The notes below the pieces were generated by a model. That model saw only the letters and a list, made by a program, of their open reading frames with translations. It did not search any database and was not told where the DNA came from. Both the position numbers and the translations under genes were made by a program. A stretch of 64,000 nt of DNA from Klebsiella indica (lineage in GTDB: Bacteria; Pseudomonadota; Gammaproteobacteria; Enterobacterales; Enterobacteriaceae), in assembly GCF_005860775.1 (NCBI RefSeq), contig NZ_VCHQ01000012.1, positions 52,754 through 116,753 of the forward strand, written 5' to 3'. Shown here one piece after another: positions 10,923-22,439 of the stretch. Each line of letters begins with the position of its first letter. Within the stretch, counting starts at the first letter, position 1.

Positions 10923-11582
10923 CTATTTCGTGATGGTTTTTACTCCATCGGCGGTGCCGATCAGCGCGATATCCGCGCCACGATTCGCAAACAGGCCGAC
11001 GGTTACCACGCCCGGAATACCGTTGATGGCATTTTCCAGCGCCACGGCGTCAAGAATCTCCAGGCCATATACATCGAGGATCACGTTACCGTTGTCGGTC
11101 ACCACGCCCTGACGATACTCCGGACGACCGCCCAGCTTAACCAGCGCACGCGCCACGGCGCTGCGGGCCATCGGAATCACTTCAACCGGCAGCGGAAATG
11201 TACCGAGAATATCGACCTGCTTAGAAGCATCGGCGATACAGATAAACTTGTCAGCAACCGAGGCGATAATTTTCTCCCGCGTCAGCGCCGCACCGCCGCC
11301 TTTAATCATCTGCATATGGCCGTTAATCTCGTCAGCACCGTCTACATAGATGCCCAGACGATCAACGCTGTTAAGATCAAAAACAGTAATACCGAGGCTT
11401 TTCAGTTTTTCGGTTGAGGCATCGGAGCTGGAAACCGCCCCTTCAATCTGCCCTTTCATGGTGCCCAGCGCGTCAATAAAATGTGCCGCCGTGGAACCCG
11501 TACCAACCCCAACGATGGTGCCCGGCTGTACATACTGCAATGCCGCCCAGCCTACTGCTTTTTTCAGTTCATCTTGCGTCAT
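10923..11582 (-). CDS. rpiA: Ribose-5-phosphate isomerase A
   Basis: Interconverts ribose 5-phosphate and ribulose 5-phosphate in the pentose phosphate pathway. 219 aa from [15 protein letters not shown], the E. coli length; the frame is open further upstream (to 11660) without a better start. Conserved phosphate and sugar motifs [11 protein letters not shown] (25-35), DGADEI and [12 protein letters not shown] are present. Divergent from argP. Confidence 0.97.
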   Translation of the reverse strand: MTQDELKKAVGWAALQYVQPGTIVGVGTGSTAAHFIDALGTMKGQIEGAVSSSDASTEKLKSLGITVFDLNSVDRLGIYVDGADEINGHMQMIKGGGAALTREKIIASVADKFICIADASKQVDILGTFPLPVEVIPMARSAVARALVKLGGRPEYRQGVVTDNGNVILDVYGLEILDAVALENAINGIPGVVTVGLFANRGADIALIGTADGVKTITK

Positions 11583-11751
11583 GATTATGGTCCGAAATGT
11601 AATTGCCTGTGGCGCATTATAGAACACCAGGGGTGTTATTGTCCCTGCGACGAAGATCACACAACGCAGCAGACAATTTTTTCGTCTTCATCAAAAGCAA
11701 ATTTATGTCATAGTGCGAGTTAACGAAAAGTATTAGGGGTACGTCAGAGCA

Positions 11752-12645
11752 ATGAAACGACCGGACTACAGAACACTACAGGCGCTGGACGCGGTAATCA
11801 GGGAACGAGGATTTGAGCGCGCCGCGCAGAAGCTTTGTATCACCCAGTCCGCCGTCTCACAGCGCATTAAACAACTGGAAAATATGTTTGGCCAACCGCT
11901 GCTGGTGCGCACCGTACCGCCGCGTCCTACCGAGCAAGGGCAAAAATTGCTGGCCCTGCTGCGTCAGGTCGAGCTGCTGGAAGAGGAGTGGCTGGGCGAT
12001 GAGCAAACCGGCTCCACGCCGCTGCTGCTGTCGCTGGCGGTCAACGCCGACAGTCTGGCAACCTGGCTGCTGCCCGCGCTTTCCAGCGTACTCTCCGACT
12101 CCCCTATTCGCCTCAATTTACAGGTGGAAGATGAAACCCGTACCCAGGAACGTCTGCGCCGCGGTGAAGTCGTCGGGGCAGTCAGTATTCAGCCGCAGGC
12201 ACTGCCCAGTTGCCTGGTCGACCAGCTCGGGGCTCTCGACTATCTGTTCGTCGCCTCTAAAGAGTTTGCGCAACGCTATTTTCCCAACGGCGTCACCCGT
12301 TCGGCGCTGCTCAAAGCGCCGGTGGTGGCGTTCGATCATCTCGACGATATGCACCAGGCTTTCTTACAGCAGAATTTCGACTTACCGCCGGGCAGCGTCC
12401 CCTGCCATATCGTGAACTCTTCTGAAGCCTTTGTGCAGTTAGCTCGTCAGGGAACCACCTGCTGTATGATCCCGCATCTGCAGATTGAGAAAGAGTTGAA
12501 CAGCGGTGAGCTTATTGACCTCACCCCTGGCCTGTTCCAGCGCCGGATGCTCTACTGGCACCGTTTCGCGCCGGAGAGCCGCATGATGCGCCGGGTGACC
12601 GATGCGCTGATCAATTATGGGCACAAAGTATTAAGGCAAGATTAG
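11752..12645 (+). CDS. argP: LysR-type regulator of arginine export and lysine response
   Basis: 297 aa, as E. coli ArgP (IciA). An N-terminal winged helix-turn-helix ([23 protein letters not shown]) is followed by a LysR effector domain. It activates argO with arginine as co-effector and senses lysine; argO lies about 1.05 kb downstream, separated by yggE, both on the other strand. Conserved enteric order rpiA-argP-yggE-argO. Confidence 0.96.
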   Translation: MKRPDYRTLQALDAVIRERGFERAAQKLCITQSAVSQRIKQLENMFGQPLLVRTVPPRPTEQGQKLLALLRQVELLEEEWLGDEQTGSTPLLLSLAVNADSLATWLLPALSSVLSDSPIRLNLQVEDETRTQERLRRGEVVGAVSIQPQALPSCLVDQLGALDYLFVASKEFAQRYFPNGVTRSALLKAPVVAFDHLDDMHQAFLQQNFDLPPGSVPCHIVNSSEAFVQLARQGTTCCMIPHLQIEKELNSGELIDLTPGLFQRRMLYWHRFAPESRMMRRVTDALINYGHKVLRQD

Positions 12646-12800
12646 GCCAGGCTTTCAGGGTGGGAGCCATCCAGCCAGTGAATGACGAGTTACAGTAATC
12701 TGACTTTATGCAATCGGTTCACATTGGGCGAGGGTTCACGGCGGGCTTTGCTAAACGATTCAGCGTGTCGCCGATATCATGTTGACGCAATGACCATCGG

Positions 12801-12824
12801 AAAAGCCCGGCATGCAGGCCGGGC
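12801..12824 (-). terminator. yggE terminator
   Basis: Minus-strand hairpin gcccggcc-tgcat-gccgggc followed by TTTT, 8 bp after the yggE stop; REP-like in sequence. Confidence 0.75.
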
Positions 12825-12832
12825 AACATAGT

Positions 12833-13600
12833 CTATTGCGCCGCTTTTGACTCATCAGCAGCTTTTGCTGGCGTGGATGGAGCCGAGGCAGACTGCGCAG
12901 GTTGCAGTTCAAACACCACATCCACCTGATCATCAAACTGAATTGTCGCCTGTTCATAGCTTTCCTGAGCAGAAACTGGCGCCGCATCCGCTTTCATCAT
13001 CCGCACCATCGGGCTGGGCTGGTAATTGGAGACATGATAACGAACGCTATAGACCGGCCCCAGCTTACTATGGAAACCGGCTGCCAGTTCCTGTGCCTGG
13101 TGAATAGCATTATCAATCGCCGCTTTGCGCGCTTTATCTTTATACGCGTCCGGTTGCGCAACCCCCAGAGACACTGAGCGGATCTCATTCAGACCCGCTT
13201 TTAATGCACCATCTAACAGACCGTTGAGCTTATCCAGTTGCCGTAACGTGACTTCAACGCTACGCACCGCGCGGTAGCCCTTAAGAATGCTTTTACCATT
13301 CTGATAATCATAATCAGGCTGAGTACGCAGATTGGCTGAGTTAATATCTTTCCTGCCAATACCGCTCTTTTCCAGGAAAGAAAGATACTGGGCAACACGT
13401 TCGTCAGCCTGTTTCTTTGCCGATGCCGCGTCTTTCGCGGAGACGTTAACTTCAATCGCCAGGGTGGCGATATCGGGAACCGCGGCAACGCTGGCGGTCC
13501 CTGACGTGACAATATGTGGGCCATTTGGCAATTCATTTGCCTGTGTGGCCATTACGCTAAATCCGAGTGCTGCCGCCAGGGCCATGACTTTTAACTTCAC
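12833..13600 (-). CDS. yggE: Periplasmic SIMPL-domain protein YggE
   Basis: 255 aa. An N-terminal signal peptide (MKLKVMALAAALGFSVMATQA, cleavage before NELP) precedes a SIMPL/DUF541 domain covering most of the protein. E. coli YggE (246 aa) is an oxidative-stress-related periplasmic protein of unknown mechanism. The C-terminal tail (SAPSTPAKAADESKAAQ) is low-complexity and longer than in E. coli. Followed by its own terminator. Confidence 0.93.
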   Translation of the reverse strand: MKLKVMALAAALGFSVMATQANELPNGPHIVTSGTASVAAVPDIATLAIEVNVSAKDAASAKKQADERVAQYLSFLEKSGIGRKDINSANLRTQPDYDYQNGKSILKGYRAVRSVEVTLRQLDKLNGLLDGALKAGLNEIRSVSLGVAQPDAYKDKARKAAIDNAIHQAQELAAGFHSKLGPVYSVRYHVSNYQPSPMVRMMKADAAPVSAQESYEQATIQFDDQVDVVFELQPAQSASAPSTPAKAADESKAAQ

Positions 13601-13691
13601 TGTCGTTTCTCCATCTTACATGAGTCGTCCATAAGGTGGACGCATGCCAACCAGCTTAGCGCGTAGATGAGGAAAGTCCATCAGAGAAGGC

Positions 13692-14327
13692 TTAGTTAAG
13701 CAGCGCCTGCACATGCGCAAGGCCATCTTTCGCTAACTGTAGCGCAATCATCCACATTACCAGGCCGACCAGCAGATTGATGACTCTTTGCGCCGTTGCC
13801 GTACGCAAACGCGGTGCCAGCCAGGCGGCCAGCAGGGCCAGACCAAAGAACCATAAAAACGAAGCGCTAATGGTACCTAAGGCAAACCAGCGCTTTGGCT
13901 CTGCTGCCAGTTGTCCGCCAAGGCTGCCGAGCACCACAAAGGTATCAAGATAAACATGTGGATTCAGCCAGGTCACCGCCAGCATGGTGACAATAATTCT
14001 CCAGCGCCCCTGCTTCATCGCTTCCGCGCTGGCCAGTTCCAGATGTCGGCTAAAAGCCGTTTTCATCGCCCCAAAACCGTACCACAATAAAAAGGCGACG
14101 CCGCCCCAGGTCACCATCGCCAACAGCCACGGCGACTGCATCAGCAACGCGCTGCCGCCAAACACGCCGGCACAAATGAGCAGCAGATCGCTGATCGCGC
14201 AAAGCAGAGCAATCATCAGATGATACTGGCGACGAATACCCTGATTCATCACAAAAGCATTTTGGGGACCGAGCGGCAAAATCATCGCCGCTCCCAGAGC
14301 AAGCCCCTGGAAATAATAAGATAACAT
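13692..14327 (-). CDS. argO: Arginine exporter, LysE family
   Basis: 211-aa inner-membrane protein with about six hydrophobic segments; LysE/RhtB family. [16 protein letters not shown] (about 19-34) is the typical LysE N-terminal motif. It exports arginine and toxic analogues such as canavanine, and is switched on by ArgP, encoded nearby. ArgP should bind in 14328-14460, upstream of the ATG. Confidence 0.95.
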   Translation of the reverse strand: MLSYYFQGLALGAAMILPLGPQNAFVMNQGIRRQYHLMIALLCAISDLLLICAGVFGGSALLMQSPWLLAMVTWGGVAFLLWYGFGAMKTAFSRHLELASAEAMKQGRWRIIVTMLAVTWLNPHVYLDTFVVLGSLGGQLAAEPKRWFALGTISASFLWFFGLALLAAWLAPRLRTATAQRVINLLVGLVMWMIALQLAKDGLAHVQALLN

Positions 14328-14460
14328 ATGGGATTTTCCGCCAGAGTCGTAAATTCGGACTGACTATAGCGCGGCACGATTATTAGATGAAATTTATATT
14401 TTTAATCATTAATAAGTAAAGCTAATAAAAGATTTTTACAGGCGCTTGTCGTCGCAAACA

Positions 14461-14495
14461 AAAAGGGCCCGCGATCATCAACCGCGAGCCCTTTT
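14461..14495 (-). terminator. mscS terminator
   Basis: Strong stem (aaaagggctcgcgg / ccgcgggcccttttt read on the minus strand) just after mscS, with A/T tracts on both sides. Confidence 0.85.
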
Positions 14496-14516
14496 CGCTA
14501 AAACCTGAAGCGAATA

Positions 14517-15374
14517 TTATTCCGCCTGTTCTTTCACCTTCTTAACGTTCACATCCATTTGCGGATACGGGAAGCTAATTCCGTTGGCGTCAAAATCACG
14601 CTTAATACGCTCCAGAATATCCCAGTAAACGCTTTGCAGATCGCTACTTTTGCTCCATACGCGCACCACGTAGTTCACCGATGACGCCCCCAGTTCATGG
14701 AGACGAACCGTCATTTCCCGATCTTTCAGGATACGCTCATCAGATGTAATGATATCGGTAAGCAGCTTTTTCACCAGATCCGTATCAGAGTCATATCCAA
14801 CGCCAATGATAAACTCATTACGGCGAACCGGTTCACGGGAGAAGTTGGTGATATTACCGTCAATAACCTTTTTGTTCGGCACAATAACGATTTTGCCATC
14901 CGCGGCACGCAGCGTGGTGGAAAAAATCTGGACGTTAAGTACCGTTCCCGCGGTACCGCCCAGATCAACGTACTCCCCCGCGCGGAACGGACGGAAAACA
15001 ACCAGCAGCACGCCAGCCGCGAGGTTAGCCAGCGATCCCTGCAGCGCCAGGCCAACGGCCAGACCTGCGGCGCCAAGAACGGCGATAACCGATGCTGTCT
15101 GCACGCCTACACGCCCCAGTGCGGCAATCAGCGTAAAAGCAATAACCGCATAACGCGCCAGTGCGGACAGAAAATCGGCGACGGTGGCATCAATGTGTCG
15201 CGCCTGCATCAGACGATTCAGAGTATTAGACACAATTCGCGCCACGATCAGACCAACAATAATAATCGCGATGGCCGCGACGATGTTGACGGCATAACTC
15301 AGTAATAGTTGCTGATTACGCACCAGCCATGAACCGGCGTGATTTATGCTACCGACAACGTTCAACTCTTCCAT
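14517..15374 (-). CDS. mscS: Small-conductance mechanosensitive channel
   Basis: 285 aa (E. coli 286). Opens under membrane tension to release solutes on hypo-osmotic shock. Three N-terminal transmembrane helices; the pore helix TM3 is the Gly/Ala-rich [18 protein letters not shown] (about residues 101-118), followed by the beta-domain signature [14 protein letters not shown]. It stands alone between terminators, downstream of fbaA. Confidence 0.96.
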   Translation of the reverse strand: MEELNVVGSINHAGSWLVRNQQLLLSYAVNIVAAIAIIIVGLIVARIVSNTLNRLMQARHIDATVADFLSALARYAVIAFTLIAALGRVGVQTASVIAVLGAAGLAVGLALQGSLANLAAGVLLVVFRPFRAGEYVDLGGTAGTVLNVQIFSTTLRAADGKIVIVPNKKVIDGNITNFSREPVRRNEFIIGVGYDSDTDLVKKLLTDIITSDERILKDREMTVRLHELGASSVNYVVRVWSKSSDLQSVYWDILERIKRDFDANGISFPYPQMDVNVKKVKEQAE

Positions 15375-15510
15375 TTAACATTCCTTATGGATACCCGGAC
15401 GGGAAATAAAATAACTAAGCCTGCTAATGGCAGGTAGCTTAAGGGTAAACAATAAGCGTATGTTTTGCCAAATTGATCACATTTTTTCGCGACGTTCTGC
15501 CTTGCCCGAA

Positions 15511-15540
15511 AAATAAAAAAAGCCCGCATCGCTGCGGGCT
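15511..15540 (-). terminator. fbaA terminator
   Basis: Perfect stem agcccgca / tgcgggct (15521-15540) followed on the minus strand by a T-rich tract (TTTTTTATTT); ends the epd-pgk-fbaA transcript. Confidence 0.9.
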
Positions 15541-15562
15541 CCAGACTAAAAAAAGAATTTTG

Positions 15563-16642
15563 TTACAGAACGTCGATCGCGTTCAGCTCTTTAAATGCCT
15601 GCTCCAGACGCGTCACCATTGAGGTCTGAGCGGCGCGCAGCCATACGCGCGGATCGTAGTATTTCTTGTTCGGCTGGTCTTCGCCTTTCGGGTTGCCCAG
15701 CTGGCCCTGTAGGTAAGCTTCGTTCGTTTTGTAGTACTGCAGGATACCGTCCCAGGTTGCCCATTGGGTATCGGTATCGATGTTCATTTTGATAACGCCG
15801 TAGCTTACGGAGTCTTTGATTTCCTGAGCAGAAGAACCGGAACCGCCGTGGAAGACGAAGTTCAGGCTGTTGTGCGGCAGGTTATGTTTCTTAGAAACAT
15901 ATTCCTGAGAATCACGCAGGATAGTCGGGGTCAGAACCACATTGCCCGGTTTGTAAACGCCGTGCACGTTACCAAAGGAAGCAGCGATGGTGAAACGCGG
16001 GCTGATTTTGCTCAGCTCGGTGTACGCGTAATCAACATCTTCCGGCTGGGTGTACAGAGCGGAAGCATCCATGTGGCTGTTGTCCACGCCGTCTTCTTCG
16101 CCACCGGTGCAACCCAGTTCGATTTCCAGCGTCATGTCCATTTTGGCCATACGCGCCAGGTATTTAGAACAGATCTCAATGTTTTCGTGCAGCGATTCTT
16201 CAGACAGGTCAATCATGTGAGAAGAGAACAGCGGTTTGCCGGTAGCAGCGAAATGTTTTTCACCCGCATCCAACAGACCGTCGATCCACGGCAGCAGTTT
16301 CTTCGCACAGTGGTCGGTGTGCAGAATAACCGGAACACCGTAATGCTCAGCCATCTGATGAACGTGGTGCGCGCCAGAGATCGCCCCCAGAATTGCCGCG
16401 CCCTGAGGCACGTCAGTTTTCACGCCTTTGCCGGCGATGAACGCCGCGCCGCCGTTAGAGAACTGAACGATAACCGGAGAACGAACTTTTGCTGCGGCTT
16501 CCAGAACGGCGTTGATGGAATCAGTACCCACGCAGTTTACCGCTGGCAGAGCAAAGTTGTTTTCTTTAGCAACCTGGAACACTTTCTGAACGTCGTCGCC
16601 AGTGATGACGCCCGGTTTTACGAAATCAAAAATTTTAGACAT
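15563..16642 (-). CDS. fbaA: Class II fructose-bisphosphate aldolase
   Basis: Zinc-dependent aldolase of glycolysis and gluconeogenesis, 359 aa as in E. coli. The zinc-site histidine is in PVILHTDHCAKK (about 104-115), further ligands in GNVHGVYKPGN and LVFHGGSG-like NFVFHGGSGSS. Last gene of epd-pgk-fbaA, 97 bp after pgk, a gap that in E. coli also contains promoter activity. Confidence 0.97.
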   Translation of the reverse strand: MSKIFDFVKPGVITGDDVQKVFQVAKENNFALPAVNCVGTDSINAVLEAAAKVRSPVIVQFSNGGAAFIAGKGVKTDVPQGAAILGAISGAHHVHQMAEHYGVPVILHTDHCAKKLLPWIDGLLDAGEKHFAATGKPLFSSHMIDLSEESLHENIEICSKYLARMAKMDMTLEIELGCTGGEEDGVDNSHMDASALYTQPEDVDYAYTELSKISPRFTIAASFGNVHGVYKPGNVVLTPTILRDSQEYVSKKHNLPHNSLNFVFHGGSGSSAQEIKDSVSYGVIKMNIDTDTQWATWDGILQYYKTNEAYLQGQLGNPKGEDQPNKKYYDPRVWLRAAQTSMVTRLEQAFKELNAIDVL

Positions 16643-16739
16643 GTTACGTAGTCCTGTATCTGTATCTTCGACCGTTGAAGGAGGTTCGCGAGCTTTTACA
16701 CGCGCTGAAAAACAGGCGGGTCTCCCCGCCTGAACTGAA

Positions 16740-17903
16740 TTACTGCTTAGCGCGCTCTTCGAGCATAGCTACTGCAGGCAGAACTTTGCCTTCCACGAAT
16801 TCGAGGAATGCGCCGCCGCCAGTGGAGATGTAGGAGATTTTGTCCGCAATGCCGAACAGGTCGATTGCCGCCAGAGTGTCACCGCCGCCAGCGATGGAGA
16901 ACGCTTCGCTGTCGGCGATCGCGTTGGCAACAATTTCAGTACCTTTACGGAAGTTCGGGAATTCGAACACGCCAACCGGACCGTTCCACAGAATGGTTTT
17001 TGCATTTTTCAGGATTGCAGCCAGTTTTTCTGCGGAGGCATCGCCGAGGTCCAGAATCTGCTCGTCATCTTTGATGTCGCTAACCGATTTCAGGGTCGCG
17101 GTTGCTGTTTCAGAAAACTCGGTCGCCACGCGGACGTCAGTCGGAACCGGGATATCGCAGGTGCCGAGCAGGCGTTTCGCTTCATCAACCAGGTCGGCCT
17201 CGTACAGGGATTTGCCCACATTGTGCCCCTGAGCGGCAACGAAGGTATTGGCAATACCACCGCCAACGATCAGCTGGTCAGCGATTTTGGACAGGGAGTC
17301 CAGAACGGTCAGTTTGGTAGACACTTTAGAACCACCAACGATAGCCACCATCGGGCGAGCCGGTTCTTTCAACGCTTTACCCAGCGCGTCCAGCTCAGCG
17401 GCCAGCAGCGGACCTGCGCAAGCGACGTCGGCGAATTTACCGATACCGTGAGTAGAAGCCTGGGCGCGGTGAGCGGTACCGAATGCGTCCATCACAAACA
17501 CGTCGCACAGCGCAGCATATTTTTTAGACAGCGCTTCGTCGTCTTTCTTTTCGCCTTTGTTGAAGCGAACGTTTTCCAGCACCACCAGTTCACCGGCAGC
17601 CACGTCAACGCCATCCAGGTAATCTTTTACCAGGCGAACCGGATTGGAGAGTTTGTCTTTCAGGTAGTTAACAACCGGCAGCAGAGAGAATTCTTCGTTG
17701 TACTCGCCTTCGGTAGGACGACCCAGGTGAGAAGTGACCATCACTTTCGCACCCTGTTTCAGGGCCAGTTCAATGGTCGGCAGAGAGGCGCGGATGCGCG
17801 CATCGCTGGTTACTTTCCCTTCTTTAACGGGTACGTTCAGATCCGCGCGGATAAAAACGCGTTTACCCGCCAGATCCAGATCGGTCATCTTAATTACAGA
17901 CAT
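16740..17903 (-). CDS. pgk: Phosphoglycerate kinase
   Basis: 387 aa, the E. coli length. The N-terminal substrate motif [14 protein letters not shown] and the nucleotide-binding [11 protein letters not shown] and GGGDTLAAI motifs are all present. Makes ATP from 1,3-bisphosphoglycerate. Lies 51 bp after epd and upstream of fbaA. Confidence 0.98.
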   Translation of the reverse strand: MSVIKMTDLDLAGKRVFIRADLNVPVKEGKVTSDARIRASLPTIELALKQGAKVMVTSHLGRPTEGEYNEEFSLLPVVNYLKDKLSNPVRLVKDYLDGVDVAAGELVVLENVRFNKGEKKDDEALSKKYAALCDVFVMDAFGTAHRAQASTHGIGKFADVACAGPLLAAELDALGKALKEPARPMVAIVGGSKVSTKLTVLDSLSKIADQLIVGGGIANTFVAAQGHNVGKSLYEADLVDEAKRLLGTCDIPVPTDVRVATEFSETATATLKSVSDIKDDEQILDLGDASAEKLAAILKNAKTILWNGPVGVFEFPNFRKGTEIVANAIADSEAFSIAGGGDTLAAIDLFGIADKISYISTGGGAFLEFVEGKVLPAVAMLEERAKQ

Positions 17904-17954
17904 GGTGAATCCTCTCGTTGATTCTTAATAAAGTTTTGCAAGCGCCTGAGCGCC

Positions 17955-18974
17955 TTACCTGAAACCTTGTGCGGCCATCGCTAACGTGGTGTCAAGCATC
18001 CGGTTAGCAAAGCCCCATTCGTTATCACACCAGACCAGCGTTTTGATCAAATGTGCGCCACTCACCCGCGTCTGCGTGCCATCAACAATCGCGCTATGCG
18101 GGTCATGGTTAAAATCTATCGAGACTAACGGTAATTCCGTATAGTCAACTATACCATGAAATGAACCCTGTGCTGCTTTTTGCAACAACTGGTTGACTTC
18201 ACTCGCTTTTACTGGTTTCTTCACCGTCACGCTGAGGTCAATTGCCGTGACATTAATGGTCGGCACGCGAACCGCAATCGCCTCAAAACGGTCGTTAAAC
18301 TGGGGAAAGATACGCGCGATCCCCGCAGCCAGTTTAGTATCCACCGGGATAATCGATTGACTGGCTGCTCGCGTACGGCGCAGATCCGGATGGTAGGCAT
18401 CAATGACCTGCTGATCGTGCATCGCGGAGTGGATCGTCGTTACCGTGCCTGACTCAATGCCGTAAGCATCATCCAGCAGTTTAATGACCGGAATAATGCA
18501 GTTGGTGGTACAAGAAGCGTTGGAGACGATACGGTGCCCGGCGCGTAGCTCATCATGATTTACGCCAAAAACCACCGTTGCGTCGAGATCGTTGCCGCCA
18601 GGATGTGAAAAGAGCACCTTCTTTGCCCCGGCCTGAAGGTGGGCTTCGCCATGTTCACGGCTACCGTAAACGCCGGTGCAGTCAAGCACGACATCAACCG
18701 CCAGTTCCCGCCAGGGTAACGCCGTAATGGAAGACTCATGCAACAGGCGAATCGCATCATCGCCAACAAACAGTTGCTCTCTCTCCTGGCGCACATCCCA
18801 GGCAAAGCGCCCATGGCTGGTGTCATACTTCAACAAATGCGCGATACCCGCGGCATCCGCCAGTTCGTTAATTGCCACTACGGTGATTTCCGCCCGGCGC
18901 CCGGATTCATACAAAGCACGAACCACGTTACGCCCGATGCGACCGAAGCCATTAATCGCAATGCGTATGGTCAT
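17955..18974 (-). CDS. epd: D-erythrose-4-phosphate dehydrogenase
   Basis: GAPDH-like NAD enzyme that makes 4-phosphoerythronate for pyridoxal 5'-phosphate synthesis. 339 aa from [18 protein letters not shown]; an extended reading to 19058 adds unrelated residues. The nucleophilic cysteine is in [10 protein letters not shown] (about residue 155). First gene of epd-pgk-fbaA, as in other enterics. Confidence 0.96.
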   Translation of the reverse strand: MTIRIAINGFGRIGRNVVRALYESGRRAEITVVAINELADAAGIAHLLKYDTSHGRFAWDVRQEREQLFVGDDAIRLLHESSITALPWRELAVDVVLDCTGVYGSREHGEAHLQAGAKKVLFSHPGGNDLDATVVFGVNHDELRAGHRIVSNASCTTNCIIPVIKLLDDAYGIESGTVTTIHSAMHDQQVIDAYHPDLRRTRAASQSIIPVDTKLAAGIARIFPQFNDRFEAIAVRVPTINVTAIDLSVTVKKPVKASEVNQLLQKAAQGSFHGIVDYTELPLVSIDFNHDPHSAIVDGTQTRVSGAHLIKTLVWCDNEWGFANRMLDTTLAMAAQGFR

Positions 18975-19300
18975 AGGTCTCCTGCAAGGCTTTCCCTGAT
19001 CTGAAGTGGCTGACAGAGTAATCCAGCAACGCCGTGAGGGAAACCTTACCTGTCGCAAACTGCGACTGATTGATTAATTGTCGAACATTTAGCCGACTGA
19101 AACGCTTCAGCTAGAATAAGCGAAACAAGGAATAAAAGGAATGATTGTCCAGCTCAATAAGCGATTTATCTGACTTGCGTCACATTTTAAAAGGAATAGT
19201 TTATTGGGAAACCATCATTCCTGCGGTACCGTTTATTGCTTTCAGCCAGATAAATGAAAAAAGGCCGCTCTCTCGCGGCCTTAGTGTGGAAACGCATCTG
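18975..19300. promoter_or_regulatory. epd upstream region and tktA terminator
   Basis: 326 bp without a gene. It holds the epd promoter region and, at 19256-19282, the tktA terminator: stem aaggccgc / gcggcctt followed on the minus strand by TTTTTT. In E. coli several genes lie between epd and tktA (from memory); here there are none. Confidence 0.75.
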
Positions 19301-21292
19301 CTACAGCAGCGCTTTCGCCTTAGCAACCACGTTCTCAACGGTAAAACCGAACTCTTCGAACAGTTGCTCCGCCGGGGCTGATTCACCGAAGGTGGTCATG
19401 CCGACGATCGCGCCGTTCAGGCCCACGTATTTGAACCAGTAGTCGGCGATACCCGCTTCGATTGCCACGCGCGCAGAGACTGCTTTCGGCAATACCGCTT
19501 CACGATAGGCCGCATCCTGCTTGTCGAACGCGTCGGTGGACGGCATGGAAACCACCCGCGCCTTCACGCCTTCGGCGGTCAGTTTTTCGTATGCCGCAAC
19601 CGCCAGCTCCACTTCGGAACCGGTGGCAATGAAGATCAGTTCCGGCTGACCAGCACAATCTTTCAGTACGTAACCACCGCGGGCGATGTTCGCCAGCTGC
19701 TCTTCGCTACGCTCCTGCTGCGCCAGGTTCTGACGGGAGAGGATCAGCGCGGTCGGGCCGTCCTGACGCTCCACACCGTATTTCCACGCCACCGCAGATT
19801 CCACCTGGTCGCACGGACGCCATGTGGACATGTTCGGCGTCACGCGCAGGGAAGCCACCTGTTCTACCGGCTGGTGCGTCGGGCCGTCTTCCCCCAGACC
19901 GATGGAGTCGTGGGTGTAGACCATCACCTGACGCTGCTTCATCAGCGCCGCCATACGCACCGCGTTACGGGCATATTCCACGAACATCAGGAAGGTGGAG
20001 GTGTACGGCAGGAAACCACCGTGTAGCGCGATGCCGTTGGCAATGGCGGTCATACCGAACTCGCGCACGCCGTAGTGGATGTAGTTACCGGCGGTATCTT
20101 CGTTGATCGCTTTAGAGCCGGACCACAGGGTCAGGTTAGACGGCGCCAGGTCAGCGGAGCCGCCGAGAAACTCAGGCAGCAGCGGACCAAATGCTTCAAT
20201 GGCATTCTGCGACGCTTTACGGCTGGCGATTTTCGCCGGATTCGCCTGCAGCTTCGCGATAAATTCATTCGCTTTCGCGTCGAAGTCAGCCGGCATATCG
20301 CCTTTCATACGACGGGTAAATTCAGCCGCTTCCTGCGGGAAGGCTTTGGCATAGGCGGCAAACTTCTCGTTCCACGCAGACTCTTTCGCCTGACCGGCCT
20401 CTTTCGCATCCCACTGCGCATAGATGTCCGACGGAATTTCGAACGGCGCGTATTTCCAGCCCAGTTGTTCACGGGTCAGCGCGATTTCCGCATCGCCCAG
20501 CGGCGCGCCGTGGGAATCGTGGGTACCGGCTTTGTTCGGGGAACCGAAACCGATGATGGTTTTGCACATCAGCAGGGAAGGTTTGTCGGTAACCGCGCGC
20601 GCTTCTTCCACCGCACGTTTAATCGCTTCAGCATCGTGACCATCCACGCCGCGCACCACGTGCCAGCCGTAAGCTTCAAAACGCTTCGCGGTATCATCGG
20701 TAAACCAGCCTTCAACGTGACCATCAATGGAGATACCATTGTCGTCGTAGAATGCCACCAGTTTGCCCAGTTTCAGGGTGCCGGCCAGGGAACATACCTC
20801 GTGAGAGATACCTTCCATCATGCAGCCGTCGCCCATGAACGCATATGTGAAGTGGTCAACAATATCGTGGCCCGGACGGTTGAACTGCGCCGCCAGGGTT
20901 TTCTCGGCAATCGCCATCCCGACCGCGTTCGCAATGCCCTGCCCCAGCGGGCCGGTGGTGGTTTCGACACCGGCGGTGTAGCCCACTTCCGGGTGGCCCG
21001 GCGTTTTCGAGTGCAGCTGACGGAAGTTTTTCAGCTCTTCAATCGGCAGGTCATAACCGGTGAGGTGCAGCAGGCTGTAGATCAGCATCGAGCCGTGGCC
21101 GTTGGACAGTACGAAACGGTCGCGGTCGGCCCAGGACGGATTGTTCGGGTTATGGTTCAGGAAATCACGCCACAGGACTTCGGCAATGTCAGCCATCCCC
21201 ATCGGGGCGCCCGGGTGACCGGATTTGGCTTTCTGTACTGCGTCCATGCTCAGCGCACGAATAGCGTTAGCAAGCTCTTTACGTGAGGACAT
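19301..21292 (-). CDS. tktA: Transketolase A
   Basis: Thiamine-diphosphate enzyme moving two-carbon units in the non-oxidative pentose phosphate pathway. 663 aa, as E. coli TktA. The ThDP/metal motif [13 protein letters not shown] (from about residue 154) and the transketolase signature [12 protein letters not shown] are intact. Own terminator; about 280 bp upstream to loiP, transcribed divergently. Confidence 0.97.
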   Translation of the reverse strand: MSSRKELANAIRALSMDAVQKAKSGHPGAPMGMADIAEVLWRDFLNHNPNNPSWADRDRFVLSNGHGSMLIYSLLHLTGYDLPIEELKNFRQLHSKTPGHPEVGYTAGVETTTGPLGQGIANAVGMAIAEKTLAAQFNRPGHDIVDHFTYAFMGDGCMMEGISHEVCSLAGTLKLGKLVAFYDDNGISIDGHVEGWFTDDTAKRFEAYGWHVVRGVDGHDAEAIKRAVEEARAVTDKPSLLMCKTIIGFGSPNKAGTHDSHGAPLGDAEIALTREQLGWKYAPFEIPSDIYAQWDAKEAGQAKESAWNEKFAAYAKAFPQEAAEFTRRMKGDMPADFDAKANEFIAKLQANPAKIASRKASQNAIEAFGPLLPEFLGGSADLAPSNLTLWSGSKAINEDTAGNYIHYGVREFGMTAIANGIALHGGFLPYTSTFLMFVEYARNAVRMAALMKQRQVMVYTHDSIGLGEDGPTHQPVEQVASLRVTPNMSTWRPCDQVESAVAWKYGVERQDGPTALILSRQNLAQQERSEEQLANIARGGYVLKDCAGQPELIFIATGSEVELAVAAYEKLTAEGVKARVVSMPSTDAFDKQDAAYREAVLPKAVSARVAIEAGIADYWFKYVGLNGAIVGMTTFGESAPAEQLFEEFGFTVENVVAKAKALL

Positions 21293-21569
21293 TTTGACTC
21301 CAGATCGGATAATGAAGGCCGTGCCCGCAACGGCTTGACGACCGCGCGTTTTGGGCTACGCCGGAAAAAAGTGTGAACAATGTAACCTAAGCGGCAAAGC
21401 ATGTACATGGAGCATCCTTTTGCCGCTTAAGAAATCTCCGGAACAGGTTGTGCTACGCGGTAATCCTCTCGCCCGCCTCTCAAGAGAGTATTTATAATTT
21501 GCGCAGGATATGGCAGGTCAGCCATAGCCATTTTTCGAATAAATAACCATAAGATTGTGGAAGATAAAA

Positions 21570-22328
21570 ATGAAAATTCACTCAACTATTTTTGCCCTTG
21601 GGATCGCCGCAGCCCTCACCGGATGCCAGAACATGGATTCCAGCGCCCTGCTCAGCTCAGGAGCGGGAGCCTATCAGGCCTGGTCGCTCAGCGATGAGCA
21701 GGTGAAAGCGTTAAGCGATAAAGCCTGTCAGGAGATGGATGCCAAAGCCACCATCGCGCCTGCGGGGAGCCAATACAGTAAACGGCTGACTAAAATCGCC
21801 GCCGCGCTGGGGGACAATATCAACGGCCAGCCGGTGAACTACAAGGTATACCAGACCAAAGACGTTAACGCCTTCGCCATGGCTAACGGCTGCATCCGCG
21901 TATACAGCGGACTGATGGATCTAATGAACGACAACGAAGTCGAAGCAGTGATCGGCCACGAAATGGGCCACGTCGCGCTTGGGCATGTGAAGAAAGGAAT
22001 GCAGGTCGCATTAGGCACTAACGCCTTGCGCGCGGCGGCGGCTTCCGCTGGCGGCGTTGTCGGCAGCCTGTCGCAGTCCCAGCTAGGCGATCTTGGTGAA
22101 AAGCTGGTGAATTCTCAGTTCTCTCAACGTCAGGAGTCGGAAGCGGACGATTACTCTTACGATTTGCTGCGTAAGCGCGGGATTAGCCCTGCCGGGCTCG
22201 CCACCAGCTTCGAGAAACTGGCCAAACTGGAAGCCGGTCGCCAAAGTTCAATGTTTGACGATCACCCGGCGTCTGAAGCGCGCGCTCAGCATATTCGCGA
22301 ACGCATGGCTGCGGACGGAATTAAGTAA
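21570..22328 (+). CDS. loiP: Outer-membrane metalloprotease LoiP (YggG), M48 family
   Basis: 252-aa lipoprotein. The N-terminal lipobox LTGC (Cys18) gives a lipidated cysteine; the zinc motif HEMGH stands in EVEAVIGHEMGHVALGH and the third ligand in ESEADDYSYDLL. In E. coli this Phe-Phe-specific protease is made under low osmolarity. The ATG at 21570 (MKIHSTIF) is chosen over an in-frame TTG five codons upstream because it gives a proper signal peptide. Confidence 0.94.
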   Translation: MKIHSTIFALGIAAALTGCQNMDSSALLSSGAGAYQAWSLSDEQVKALSDKACQEMDAKATIAPAGSQYSKRLTKIAAALGDNINGQPVNYKVYQTKDVNAFAMANGCIRVYSGLMDLMNDNEVEAVIGHEMGHVALGHVKKGMQVALGTNALRAAAASAGGVVGSLSQSQLGDLGEKLVNSQFSQRQESEADDYSYDLLRKRGISPAGLATSFEKLAKLEAGRQSSMFDDHPASEARAQHIRERMAADGIK

Positions 22329-22334
22329 TGATTC

Positions 22335-22369
22335 CCCCCATTCCGCAACGCTATTGGGCGGAATGGGGG
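22335..22369. terminator. 12-bp perfect stem-loop after loiP
   Basis: cccccattccgc (22335-22346) and gcggaatggggg (22358-22369) form a 12-bp stem with an 11-base loop, 7 bp past the loiP stop and between convergent loiP and speB. No U-run follows on either strand, so a bidirectional transcript end is likely but not certain. Confidence 0.6.
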
Positions 22370-22439
22370 AAGTCAGACGGACTCCGGACCTACAGCCGGA
22401 ACGCCGTCCCTGCTCAAACCGGCAAGCCAAATAACCCGA

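Noticed and set aside
20075..21286. 403-codon plus-strand frame
   Set aside because: Mirror frame of tktA; composition (Arg/Phe/Gly-rich) is that of a reverse-complement reading and no family fits.
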